33,921 nt of DNA from an uncultured Bacilli bacterium (GCA_944363665.1 CALVUS010000003.1:1-33921); one strand, 5' to 3'; shown: positions 1 to 7,548, counted from the stretch's first letter. Translations and numbers: made by a program. Notes: generated by a model not told the origin, from the sequence alone.

Positions 1-12
1 AAAACTTGACAT

Positions 13-38
13 AAAAAAAGCCTTATTGTAAAAGGGCT
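13..38 (-). terminator. Intrinsic terminator at the left edge, minus strand
   Basis: On the minus strand AGCC (35-38) and GGCT (19-22) form a short GC-rich stem, followed by a run of seven T (complement of 13-19). It would end a leftward transcript arising in about 40-139. No coding frame was recognised there, so the RNA would be non-coding or the tail of something starting near 139. The stem is short. Confidence 0.45.
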
Positions 39-154
39 GAATCCACATTAGCAAAAGTAACAAGTGTCAAACTCCGGTTGAGAGATAAATTAAACTATAA
101 TAAACACAAAAGCAAATAATTATGATATAATAGTTATTAATGGAGGGTTTGAAT

Positions 155-814
155 ATGATTTATTTTAGAAAAAATGACGAAGTAATTGAAAAATATCAAG
201 TTGATTTTGATAAAGAAGAAATTGAAAAATTAAAAAAGGAAATTATAAATAATTGTAGTTTTATACAACACGAAGAGTATGAAAGTGATTATTCACCAAG
301 ATTTACTGATGAAATTATTAGAAATTTCACTTATACTCCTACTGGAAAAGAAAAAGAATATTTTGAAGAAACAAGAGATATTTATCGATATAGTTATGAT
401 GAATATAAACCACCATATTTAGTTAAATTAATAAATCAACTTTTAAATGGCAATTCAAAAGCCATAGATGAAATATTAAATTACGATATTTCTACTAAAT
501 CATCTATAGATGATAGAATTAATTTAGCAAATCAAGAATTTAGTAAAGTTGCCCCTGAAGATATTACGAAAAAGAAAGAAAAACTAAAAGAACTAGAAGA
601 TTTATTAAAAGCAAAAGAACTAAATAAAAATCAACAAAGTATTGATGCATATTATAATCAATTAATAGGGTTAATTAAATTTGATTTAGTTGATTCACTT
701 TCAATAAGTGAATTAGGTAGAATAGAATCTTTCCTAGAAATCAAATTATCTGGTGTAGAAATTAGTAATTCTAAAGGAAAGCCATTTGTGAAATCTTTGA
801 AAAAAGCTGATTAA
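155..814 (+). CDS. Hypothetical protein, 219 aa, charged and coiled-coil rich
   Basis: I do not recognise this protein. The ATG at 155 was chosen over the one at 140 because GGAGGG (142-147) sits 7 nt before 155, which makes the upstream ATG part of the ribosome binding site. A TATAAT at 126-131 is a likely -10. The protein is cytoplasmic in character, with no signal peptide or membrane segment. It is rich in Lys, Glu, Asn and aromatic residues. A Lys/Glu-rich helical stretch around residues 140-165 (KKKEKLKELEDLLKAKEL) could form a short coiled coil. Tyr-rich segments lie in the first half (residues 40-90). It stands alone, followed by a small-RNA-like region and its terminator. No cysteine cluster or nucleotide-binding motif is visible, and no function is proposed. 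Confidence 0.7.
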   Translation: MIYFRKNDEVIEKYQVDFDKEEIEKLKKEIINNCSFIQHEEYESDYSPRFTDEIIRNFTYTPTGKEKEYFEETRDIYRYSYDEYKPPYLVKLINQLLNGNSKAIDEILNYDISTKSSIDDRINLANQEFSKVAPEDITKKKEKLKELEDLLKAKELNKNQQSIDAYYNQLIGLIKFDLVDSLSISELGRIESFLEIKLSGVEISNSKGKPFVKSLKKAD

Positions 815-872
815 TATATTAAAGTAGCGAAAAAATATTGCGACTTTTTCTATTATTTGGTAAAATGTATTT

Positions 873-967
873 AGTGATTAGTTGTTTATCAACTATTCCT
901 AAGGTTTCGGATATACTAATTGTCCGTACCATTATGTTTATTACTAGGTTTAAAGCCTAGTTTTTTT
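873..967 (+). ncRNA. Candidate structured small RNA with its own promoter and terminator
   Basis: No reading frame fits here. A possible promoter has an extended -10 (TGG-TAAAAT, 858-866) and a weak TTGCGA at 838-843, 17 nt away. Three hairpins then follow without overlap: TAGTTG/CAACTA (879-884 with 890-895), GGTttCGGA/TCCGtACC (903-911 with 923-930), and ACTAGG/CCTAGT (943-948 with 956-961) followed by seven T. This resembles a free-standing RNA of about 95 nt. It is not recognised as tmRNA, SRP RNA, RNase P or a T-box. It could instead be the 3' untranslated region of the preceding gene. Confidence 0.4.
943..967 (+). terminator. Strong intrinsic terminator before the GNAT gene
   Basis: ACTAGG (943-948) pairs with CCTAGT (956-961) around a TTTAAAG loop, and seven T follow. 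It ends rightward transcription from the hypothetical gene or from the candidate small RNA, separating it from the acetyltransferase. Confidence 0.85.
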
Positions 968-1035
968 ATACTTAATTATTATAGAAATAAGTTTATATAT
1001 AATAAAATTTATTATATAATTAAGTTGGTGATAAT

Positions 1036-1473
1036 ATGCTACAAACTGAATTGATTACTAATTTAAATAATCCTTTTATTGATGAAATTGCAAATATTTT
1101 AAAAAGATGGATAAATATTGATAAAATAGAAGAAATTAAAAACGGTATTAAACATAAGACTTATCCTTATACCATTACTTTATCTTTAGATAATACTCTT
1201 ATTGGATTTTATCAAATTGTTTTACATGATAATGATAATACAGATTACTTGCCTTGGATTGCTAATGTATTTATAAAAGAAGAATATCGTAAACAAGGAT
1301 ATGGGAAAAAACTGATTAAGACAATACCAAAATATATGTCTAAACTAAATATTGATAATATATTTCTTCATACGAGACATAAAAATTTATATGAAAAATT
1401 TGGATGGCAATTAATGCAAATATTAGACTTAAATGATAATATCATTCACTATATGTATACATTAAAAAAATAG
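1036..1473 (+). CDS. GNAT family N-acetyltransferase
   Basis: Likely transfers an acetyl group from acetyl-CoA to an amine; the substrate is unknown. Its 145 residues match a single GNAT fold. The diagnostic acetyl-CoA loop is visible at about residues 88-97 (EYRKQGYGKK, the Q/RxxGxG/A motif). It follows the beta strand WIANVFIK and precedes the helix LIKTIPKYMSKL. The C-terminal half has the usual strand-helix pair (NIFLHTRHKNLYEKFGW), in which YEKFGW is the common GNAT 'YxkxGF' element. The ATG at 1036 follows a GGTGAT binding site (1026-1031), and a TATAAT lies at 1015-1020. The stop codon sits inside a bidirectional terminator shared with miaB, so it is monocistronic. Family assignment is firm; substrate is not. 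Confidence 0.88.
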   Translation: MLQTELITNLNNPFIDEIANILKRWINIDKIEEIKNGIKHKTYPYTITLSLDNTLIGFYQIVLHDNDNTDYLPWIANVFIKEEYRKQGYGKKLIKTIPKYMSKLNIDNIFLHTRHKNLYEKFGWQLMQILDLNDNIIHYMYTLKK

Positions 1474-1489
1474 GATAACTCCTATTTTT
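1464..1489. terminator. Bidirectional terminator between GNAT gene and miaB
   Basis: AAAAATAGGA (1466-1475) pairs perfectly with TCCTATTTTT (1480-1489) around TAAC, giving a U-tract on either strand. The stop codons of both convergent genes lie in the stem arms. Confidence 0.85.
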
Positions 1490-2897
1490 GATAAATTAAA
1501 GCTATACCATCTAAACTAAAACTTTTAACATCAGTAATTTTTACTTTAATTATTTTTCCTATCAAGTTTTGTGATCCTTCTATATTAACAAGTTTCATCG
1601 TGTCCGTATAACCACATACTTTATCGCAGCCTTTTTCACTTGGCCCAGTTACTAATACTTCGACTTCTTTGTTTAAATATTTTTTGTTACTATCTAAAGA
1701 ATATCTATTTACTAATTCATTTAAAGTATGTAATCTCTTTTCTTTTTCTACCATAGTTACTTTATCTTCCATTAATGCAGCAGCAGTTCCAACTCGTGGT
1801 GAAAAAATAAAGGTAAAAGCACCATCAAATTTACAATAATTTACAATATCTAAAGTTTTTTGAAAATCTTCCTCAGTTTCATTAGGAAAACCTACAATTA
1901 TATCCGTAGTAATACTTACATTAGGTATTTTTTCTTTTATAGTATCAAACAACTTTTTATATTCTTCTATAGTATATTTACGATTCATTCTTTTTAGAAT
2001 TTCATCACTACCCGATTGGATTGGTAAGTGAATATATGGCATTATATTATCATACTTAGCTATAATATCAATCATTTTATCTGTAAAATTCCAAGGATGG
2101 GATGTAACAAATCTAATTCGTGGTATACCAATTTTAGCCACTTCTTCTAAAAGAGTGGCAAAATCATATCCTAAATTTAAATCTTTACCATAAGCATTAA
2201 CATTTTGACCTAGTAAAGTAATTTCCATGTAACCTTGTTCTTTTAATTTTCTTACTTCTTTTAAAATTTCTTCCATCTTCCGACTTCTTTCTCGTCCTCT
2301 GGTAAATGGAACAATGCAATAAGTACAGAATTTATCACATCCGTAAATGATATTAATCCAAGCACTAATCTTAGAATCACGACTATATTTAACGTTTTCA
2401 AATACTTTATCACTATTAGAAAAAACTTCTATTTTTTGTTTTTTATCATAAGTGTCTGTTATTAATTTGGGTAACTGAGATAAGTTATGAGTACCAATAA
2501 TAACATCAATATATTGATGATTTTTAATAATTTCATCTATCTCACTAGGTTGTTGAGTTAAACATCCACACAAACATATTATTAAATCTTTTTTTATTTT
2601 TTTTAAATGCTTACATCTTCCTAAGTAGCCAAAAACTTTATCTTTAGCATTTTCTCTTATAGCACAAGTGTTTAAAACCACAATATCAGCATCTTCTAAA
2701 GTATCTGAATAGCTATATCCTAGTTGTTCCAAATAATATCTAATTTCTTCCGAATCATGAACGTTCATTTGACAACCATAAGTTCTAAGAAAATATTTTT
2801 TACCTTTAAAAACAGGTTTTATATCTAAATCCAAGTTGATATACTGAATAGCAACCTTTTTTCTATCTTTAGCTATACATAAATCCGGTTTATTCAT
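1482..2897 (-). CDS. miaB: tRNA-2-methylthio-N6-dimethylallyladenosine synthase MiaB
   Basis: Radical SAM methylthiotransferase that adds a methylthio group to i6A37 in tRNAs reading UNN codons, improving decoding. At 471 aa it has the full domain order. The N-terminal UPF0004 domain carries the three cluster-binding cysteines C42 (TYGCQMN), C78 (NTCAIRENA) and C112 (CGCLTQQ). The radical SAM core has CxxxCxxC at C187, C191 and C194 (GCDKFCTYCIVPFTRGRE). A TRAM RNA-binding domain occupies roughly residues 405-470. The RGRERSR context and the NTCAIRENA motif favour MiaB over the related MtaB or RimO. The ATG follows AAGGAGG. An extended -10 (TGA-TAAAAT, complement of 2918-2923) lies just upstream. 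It needs Fe-S clusters, fitting with sufS/sufU in the window. Confidence 0.95.
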   Translation of the reverse strand: MNKPDLCIAKDRKKVAIQYINLDLDIKPVFKGKKYFLRTYGCQMNVHDSEEIRYYLEQLGYSYSDTLEDADIVVLNTCAIRENAKDKVFGYLGRCKHLKKIKKDLIICLCGCLTQQPSEIDEIIKNHQYIDVIIGTHNLSQLPKLITDTYDKKQKIEVFSNSDKVFENVKYSRDSKISAWINIIYGCDKFCTYCIVPFTRGRERSRKMEEILKEVRKLKEQGYMEITLLGQNVNAYGKDLNLGYDFATLLEEVAKIGIPRIRFVTSHPWNFTDKMIDIIAKYDNIMPYIHLPIQSGSDEILKRMNRKYTIEEYKKLFDTIKEKIPNVSITTDIIVGFPNETEEDFQKTLDIVNYCKFDGAFTFIFSPRVGTAAALMEDKVTMVEKEKRLHTLNELVNRYSLDSNKKYLNKEVEVLVTGPSEKGCDKVCGYTDTMKLVNIEGSQNLIGKIIKVKITDVKSFSLDGIALIYQK

Positions 2898-2933
2898 ATA
2901 AGCCTCCTTGCTAACCTATTTTATCACAACTCT

Positions 2934-3084
2934 AAAAATAGTGAAAGCGGATTTTTAGATAAGTGTGAAATAAAGTTAAGTAGAAAGGTTATGTTCGATG
3001 GATTTATACAAAAGATAAAAAATGATTTATTTTTTATCAATAAAGCTATATTAATTGATTGTTAGTAACCAAAACCCGCTTTCA
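2934..3084 (-). ncRNA. Candidate 6S-like rod-shaped RNA
   Basis: The non-coding stretch between serS and miaB folds into a rod on the minus strand. Positions 3071-3084 pair with 2942-2955 (TGAAAGCGGGTTTT with AAAATCCGCTTTCA, 14 pairs including one G-U). A 10-bp hairpin (3014-3023 with 3029-3038) caps the middle. A U-tract follows the closing stem (complement of 2934-2938). The promoter is TTGCAA (complement of 3113-3118), 16 nt, then TAAAAT (complement of 3091-3096), placing transcription start at about 3084, the first base of the stem. Closing stem, internal unpaired region and apical stem are the architecture of 6S RNA, which binds RNA polymerase. The primary sequence was not matched to a known family. 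Confidence 0.45.
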
Positions 3085-3158
3085 ACAAACATTTTACTAT
3101 AATATTTTAATATTGCAAGCAATTCGACAAAAGAAGAAAAAACATCTAAAAATTCGAC

Positions 3159-3179
3159 AAAAAAAGGAGAAAATCTCCT
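3159..3179 (-). terminator. Terminator of the dipeptidase-serS operon
   Basis: On the minus strand AGGAG, loop ATTTT and CTCCT (complements of 3175-3179 and 3165-3169) form a stem followed by seven T, starting 5 nt after the serS stop. Confidence 0.85.
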
Positions 3180-3184
3180 CAATA

Positions 3185-4474
3185 TTATTTATTATTTGGC
3201 TTGAGTACAGTTTTTCCACCCATGTAAGGTTGTAAAACTTTCGGTATTTTTACACTGCCATCACTTTGGTAATTGTTTTCAAGTAATGCTATTATTGCCC
3301 TACTTGATGCCAGAACAGTATTGTTCAAAGTATGTAAATAATAAGTTCCGTTTTCTCCTTTAGTCCTAATACCTAAGCGCCTTGCTTGAGCATCTCCTAA
3401 ATTGGAACAAGATCCTACTTCAAAATATTTCTTTTGTCTTGGACTCCAAGCTTCTACATCACAAGATTTTACTTTCAAGTCAGCTAGATCACCACTACAA
3501 CATTCAAGGGTTCTAACTGGTATATCTAAATTTCTAAATAATTCTACCGTATATTTCCACATTTTTTCATACCATTCCATTGAATCACAAGGCTTACATA
3601 ACACAATCATTTCTTGCTTTTCAAATTGATGAACCCGATATATTCCTCGTTCTTCTATACCATGAGCTCCAACTTCTTTTCTAAAACAAGGTGAATAAGA
3701 AGTCATTGTAATTGGTAAATTATCTTCTTTGATAATTTGATCTTTGTATCTACCTATCATTGAATGCTCACTAGTTCCAATTAAATATAAATCTTCTCCT
3801 TCAATTTTATACATCATGGCATCCATTTCCGCAAAAGACATGACACCAGTCACAACATCACTACGTATCATAAATGGGGGAATACAATAAGTAAAACCTT
3901 TATCAATCATAAAGTCTCTAGCATAAGAAAGCATTGCACTATGAAGACGAGCCATATCACCAATTAAATAATAAAATCCATTGCCACTAGTCCTACCAGC
4001 AGATTCTTTATCCCAACCATTAAAACTTTCCATAATCTCGGCATGATAAGGGATTTCATAATCAGGTACAATAGGTTCACCAAATTTTTCATTTTCCACA
4101 TTTTCACTATCATCTTTACCAATAGGTACACTAGGATCAATTATATTTGGTATAACCATCATTCTAGAATTTATTTCATGTTCTAAGTTTTCTTCACTTA
4201 TTTCCAATTGATCTATTTGTTCATTTATAGAACTTACTTCTTTTTTTATTTTTTCAGCTTCATCTTTTTTACCTTCGCGCATTAACTTACCAATTTGATT
4301 ACTTAATTCATTTCTTTTTGCTCTTAAATTATCTCCTTCTAATTTATATTCCCGATAAGTTTTATCATATTCATAAACTTCATCAACTAAACCTAATTTT
4401 TCATCTTGAAATTTTTTTCTAATATTTTCCTTTACTAATTCTGAATTCTCTCTAATCAATTTAATATCAATCAT
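3185..4474 (-). CDS. serS: Seryl-tRNA synthetase
   Basis: Charges tRNA-Ser with serine using ATP (class II synthetase, cytoplasmic dimer). Its 429 aa is the normal length. Residues about 1-110 are the N-terminal tRNA-binding domain, with a long antiparallel coiled coil (roughly 30-100, rich in Lys/Glu). The catalytic core has the serine pocket TSEHSMIG, motif 2 (FRKEVGAHGIEERGIYRVHQF) and motif 3 (SSRAIIALLENN). The ATG at 4474 directly follows the stop of the upstream dipeptidase, and its AAGGAGG site lies within the end of that gene, so the two are translationally coupled. The operon is preceded by a T-box leader with a serine specifier, which means it is induced when uncharged tRNA-Ser accumulates. 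Confidence 0.97.
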   Translation of the reverse strand: MIDIKLIRENSELVKENIRKKFQDEKLGLVDEVYEYDKTYREYKLEGDNLRAKRNELSNQIGKLMREGKKDEAEKIKKEVSSINEQIDQLEISEENLEHEINSRMMVIPNIIDPSVPIGKDDSENVENEKFGEPIVPDYEIPYHAEIMESFNGWDKESAGRTSGNGFYYLIGDMARLHSAMLSYARDFMIDKGFTYCIPPFMIRSDVVTGVMSFAEMDAMMYKIEGEDLYLIGTSEHSMIGRYKDQIIKEDNLPITMTSYSPCFRKEVGAHGIEERGIYRVHQFEKQEMIVLCKPCDSMEWYEKMWKYTVELFRNLDIPVRTLECCSGDLADLKVKSCDVEAWSPRQKKYFEVGSCSNLGDAQARRLGIRTKGENGTYYLHTLNNTVLASSRAIIALLENNYQSDGSVKIPKVLQPYMGGKTVLKPNNK

Positions 4475-5404
4475 CTAAATTTCCTCCTTAAATATTTTGT
4501 TTTTTACATTTAATTCTAATATTTTTTTTACTTCCTCTTCATTATAAACATTTAGTAATAAAGTTTCTAGTTCTTTTTTTAAATTTATATAAGGAAATAT
4601 TATTTCCTCAGTATCTTTATTAAATAGTGCTTTATCATATTCCATATTATCGGTTGATACACCAATAGCATCAATACCTAGAATATTTACAACATACTTA
4701 ATATGTTCTAAATATTTATTTTTTAAAATTGTAATATCTTCTTTCTTGTCAGTTAAAAAATAAGAGTAACTAACAAGCCCCATAATTGCCCCCAATTCTT
4801 GTAAATTTTCTATTTGGCTTTTAGTAATATTTCGAGGATGATTAAACAAATCGTAAACACACGAATGACTAACTATCACCTTAGGATTTAACTCATTCTT
4901 TTTAGCACTTTTTAAAATTGCAATTGTATCCATAAATGTTTCTTTATTCATATGGGACAAATCAATAGTTAAGCCTAATTTAATAGCTTCATAAATAAAA
5001 TTTTGACCTTCTTTAGTTAATCCCCCATTTGCTTTAGATCCACTACCATATTTATTTTTATTATTCCAAACTAATAAGATACTTCCTAATCCTAAATCTT
5101 TTAATTTTTTTAACTCACTTACATCTTTTATGTAATCACAGCCTTCAATACTAAAAACAACATCTATATTTGGGAAAAATTTTTTAAATAATTCAGTAGA
5201 AATTTGAAACATTTTGACAACATCTATTGTAGTATTAGGCATTTCTGTTTGCATTTCTTCTTCACTCATAAAATAAAGATTAGCTATTAATCCCGTGACA
5301 TTATTATTGTTAAAATACTTTTGCAAATCATTTATATAACTAAAATCATTACGTAAATAACAATAATATAAAATAGATAATAAATCATAGTGCATATCAA
5401 TCAT
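4475..5404 (-). CDS. Membrane dipeptidase family (M19) metallopeptidase
   Basis: Probable zinc dipeptidase of the renal dipeptidase family, 309 aa, cytoplasmic (no signal peptide). The metal ligands of the family can be followed: HxD near the N-terminus (IDMHYDLL), Glu in SIEGCD, His in IDLSHMN, His in VSHSCV, and the late Asp in IGVSTDN. The family loop with NITKSQI is also present. The ATG at 5404 was chosen because AGGAGAG lies just upstream. An in-frame extension to 5464 would only translate the T-box antiterminator and terminator. It is the first gene of the T-box(Ser) operon with serS, suggesting that it releases serine or other residues from short peptides under serine starvation. That role is inference; the substrate is unknown. 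Confidence 0.85.
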   Translation of the reverse strand: MIDMHYDLLSILYYCYLRNDFSYINDLQKYFNNNNVTGLIANLYFMSEEEMQTEMPNTTIDVVKMFQISTELFKKFFPNIDVVFSIEGCDYIKDVSELKKLKDLGLGSILLVWNNKNKYGSGSKANGGLTKEGQNFIYEAIKLGLTIDLSHMNKETFMDTIAILKSAKKNELNPKVIVSHSCVYDLFNHPRNITKSQIENLQELGAIMGLVSYSYFLTDKKEDITILKNKYLEHIKYVVNILGIDAIGVSTDNMEYDKALFNKDTEEIIFPYINLKKELETLLLNVYNEEEVKKILELNVKNKIFKEEI

Positions 5405-5618
5405 AAATACTCTCCTAAAATAAAAAAGAATAATACCAAGGAGTGCAAATAAGCACGGTACCATCCTTTAACTACTCAATTATTATAACGGTATTTCTCC
5501 GAGATTTATTAAATCTAGCTCCAAAGGTAGATTCATTATATTTCTAATTTTAGTTTCCACCAACCACTAAATCTCTATTAATATCAATATAATTACTTAT
5601 CCTTTATCTTCGCCTATG
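5405..5618 (-). promoter_or_regulatory. T-box riboswitch, serine specifier, controlling dipeptidase-serS
   Basis: The leader carries the T-box hallmarks on the minus strand. The conserved AGGATGGTACCGTG (complement of 5454-5467) pairs with the end of uncharged tRNA. A competing terminator has GTGC/GCAC and TACC/GGTA arms plus a T-rich tail (complement of about 5422-5463). The upstream Stem I has GGATAAGTAA and GGTTGGTGG elements. The specifier context is GAA-TCT-ACC followed by TTTGGAGC, with TCT (serine) at 5529-5531. This agrees with serS being in the operon. Uncharged tRNA-Ser should stabilise the antiterminator and allow expression. Confidence 0.9.
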
Positions 5619-5623
5619 TATAT

Positions 5624-5651
5624 AATATAACATAAAAATAAAATAATGCAA
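5624..5651 (-). promoter_or_regulatory. Promoter of the T-box leader
   Basis: On the minus strand TTGCAT (complement of 5646-5651), a 16-nt spacer and TATATT (complement of 5624-5629) precede the leader, so transcription should start near 5617. Confidence 0.55.
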
Positions 5652-5662
5652 ATATCTTAACT

Positions 5663-6085
5663 TCAATTATTAGAAACATTAATATTATTTAATATTTTTT
5701 TTAATCCAGCATATGGTAACCAAGCACAAGTCTTTCTACTAGTATGTTTTGTATCTTCATATACTACTGCTTCATTTAATATATCTTTATTAAATGGTTG
5801 ATTATTTAACATTGCTTCCATATTATTTAAAAATTCTAGAGCTTCATTAATTGTTTTTCCTATTAAATTACAAGTCATTATAGAAGCTGATGATACACTT
5901 ATTGCACAAGCTTCTCCAGAAAATGCCATATCCATTATTACATCATTTTCAATCTTAATATATATATCTAAATTATCAATACAAGATGCATTACTTGTAT
6001 TTTCATTTAAATAATTTTTGTCAGATATTTTTTTCATGTTACGAGGATTGTTATAATGATCCATTATTATTGTACGTTTATCCAC
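5663..6085 (-). CDS. sufU: SufU-type iron-sulfur scaffold / sulfur acceptor protein
   Basis: Accepts sulfur from SufS for Fe-S cluster assembly in Firmicutes. Its 140 aa shows the IscU/SufU fold with the three conserved cysteines in order: NASCIDN (Cys34, with Asp two residues on), GEACAISVSSASIMT, and SRKTCAWLPY. The long GEACAIS segment is of SufU type. The usual CGD motif reads CID here, so a Gly is replaced by Ile while the Cys and Asp are kept. Translation appears to start at a GTG immediately after the sufS stop, which preserves the expected N-terminus (IIMDHYNNPRN resembles the family's LDHYKNPRN). The pair is an operon. SufB, SufC and SufD are not in the window. Confidence 0.9.
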   Translation of the reverse strand: MDKRTIIMDHYNNPRNMKKISDKNYLNENTSNASCIDNLDIYIKIENDVIMDMAFSGEACAISVSSASIMTCNLIGKTINEALEFLNNMEAMLNNQPFNKDILNEAVVYEDTKHTSRKTCAWLPYAGLKKILNNINVSNN

Positions 6086-7282
6086 TTAAATCATCTCTTC
6101 CATAATTTTATCTTTATTTTTTAATAATTCGATTAACTCATCTATTTCAGTTTCAGTATTATAAAAATATAAACTTATCCGTAAAGAATTAGTAACTCCA
6201 GTTGCATTTTTAAGTATTTTTGCACAATGATTGCCTGCTCTAACACATATATTATATTTGTTTAAAAAATAAGCAACATCTTGAGAAAAAATTCCATCAA
6301 TATTAAATGTTACTATACCACTATCAGCTTCTAAATTAATTATGTCTACATGGGGCAACTTCACTAATTTTTCAATTAAATATTCTCTTAAATGTATTTC
6401 TCTTTCCCTAATTTTTTCTATACCTATTTTTTTTAAATATCTTATAGCTTCACCTAAACCAATTACTCCAGCAATATTTGGAGTTCCTGCCTCTAGTCTG
6501 GTAGGTAATTCTTTTAAATATACTTCATTTGGTGAATCAAATGATTCATTCATTCCTCCACCTAAATTTATTGGTTCTAAACTTTCTAATAATTCTTTTT
6601 TACCATAAAGCACACCTGTTCCTGTCGGTCCTAGCATTTTATGAGCTGAAAAAGCTAAAAAATCGATGTCTAAATCCTGTACATCAACACTTAAATGTGG
6701 TACACTTTGAGCTCCATCGACAACCACAAAAATATTATTTTCATGTGCTAATTTGGTAATTTCTTTTATTGGTCGAACATCACCAACTACATTAGTAATG
6801 TGTGCTAATGCAATTATTTTCGTTCGAGGTGATATACTTTTTTTTACATTATCAATTGTTACATGTAAATTATCATCTAAAGGAATATAATTAATAATAC
6901 ATCCATAATCCTTTGCTAATCTAAACCAAGGTAAAACGTTTGATGCATGCTCACTAGTGGTAATGAGTATTTCATCTCCTGCTTCAACAATATTAGCAAA
7001 AAAACCAGTTGCAATCATATTTAATGCTTCAGTTGCCCCACTTGTAAAAATAATTTCTTCTTTATCCTTTGCATTAATAAAAGAAACTACTTCGTCACGA
7101 GCATTTTCATATTCCATGTCTACTTTGTAAGAAATATCATAATCTCCGCGATGAGCATTGGCACTATATTTTTCATAATATTCAGTCATTTTATCTATAA
7201 CTGCTTGAGGTTTTAAACTAGTTGCACCATTATCAAAATATATTATATCTTGTTTTAGCATTGGAAAATCTTCTCTATTCAT
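6086..7282 (-). CDS. sufS: Cysteine desulfurase SufS
   Basis: Pyridoxal-phosphate enzyme that removes sulfur from cysteine and passes it to SufU. The 398 aa is the expected size. Visible features are the N-terminal YFDNGATSLKP, the PLP-binding region HITNVVGDVRP with VDGAQSVPH, the Schiff-base lysine in FSAHKMLGPTGTGVLYG (about residues 225-240), and the catalytic cysteine in VRAGNHCAK (about residue 362), as in group II desulfurases. The ATG at 7282 follows AAGGTGG. An upstream extension of 20 residues has no binding site. It is the first gene of the sufS-sufU operon, with no gap between the two. Confidence 0.95.
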   Translation of the reverse strand: MNREDFPMLKQDIIYFDNGATSLKPQAVIDKMTEYYEKYSANAHRGDYDISYKVDMEYENARDEVVSFINAKDKEEIIFTSGATEALNMIATGFFANIVEAGDEILITTSEHASNVLPWFRLAKDYGCIINYIPLDDNLHVTIDNVKKSISPRTKIIALAHITNVVGDVRPIKEITKLAHENNIFVVVDGAQSVPHLSVDVQDLDIDFLAFSAHKMLGPTGTGVLYGKKELLESLEPINLGGGMNESFDSPNEVYLKELPTRLEAGTPNIAGVIGLGEAIRYLKKIGIEKIREREIHLREYLIEKLVKLPHVDIINLEADSGIVTFNIDGIFSQDVAYFLNKYNICVRAGNHCAKILKNATGVTNSLRISLYFYNTETEIDELIELLKNKDKIMEEMI

Positions 7283-7413
7283 TAATCCACCTTCTTTCTT
7301 TATTATTATTTTATTCTGATAATTCATAACGAAATATAGCAATGGCCTTGTCCAATTAAAACTTGTATTATTTTAACATAATTTTTTTATTTTGACAAAA
7401 TCAAAAAAATGAA

Positions 7414-7442
7414 TTGACTTAGAATAAATTTCTGCTTATAAT
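7414..7442 (+). promoter_or_regulatory. Consensus promoter facing an apparently empty region
   Basis: TTGACT (7414-7419), exactly 17 nt, then TATAAT (7437-7442). It points rightward into a non-coding stretch closed by a terminator, with no plus-strand gene following. It predicts a transcript starting at G7449. Confidence 0.7.
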
Positions 7443-7448
7443 AAAAGT

Positions 7449-7548
7449 GTAAAGCACATTCATTTTTTCATATTTTTACTAAAGAGTTTTTCTTTGTCTT
7501 GATGTTGCTTTACTAAAAAACACAAGCATTAATTATCTTGTGTTTTTT
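7449..7548 (+). ncRNA. Candidate small RNA of about 100 nt
   Basis: A near-consensus promoter ends 6 nt upstream. The predicted 5' end GTAAAGCA (7449-7456) is perfectly complementary to TGCTTTAC (7506-7513), closing a loop of about 50 nt that holds a small AAAGA/TCTTT hairpin. A terminator hairpin (7515-7526 with 7537-7548) with a T-run follows at once. No reading frame of note is present. The last part overlaps the 3' end of the AI-2E-type gene on the other strand, so it could also act as an antisense RNA. No known family was recognised. Confidence 0.5.
7515..7548. terminator. Bidirectional terminator at the end of the AI-2E-type gene
   Basis: AAAAAACACAAG (7515-7526) pairs perfectly with CTTGTGTTTTTT (7537-7548), giving U-tracts both ways. 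The minus-strand stop codon (7529-7531) lies in the loop. Confidence 0.85.

Noticed and set aside
820-846. Terminator directly after the first hypothetical gene
   Set aside because: AAAGT/ACTTT with CG/CG would pair only with a two-base bulge and a long loop; too weak to list, and the strong terminator at 943-967 serves.
5405-5464. N-terminal extension of the dipeptidase by 20 residues
   Set aside because: The extension is the translation of the T-box antiterminator and terminator, and a good AGGAGAG site precedes the ATG at 5404.
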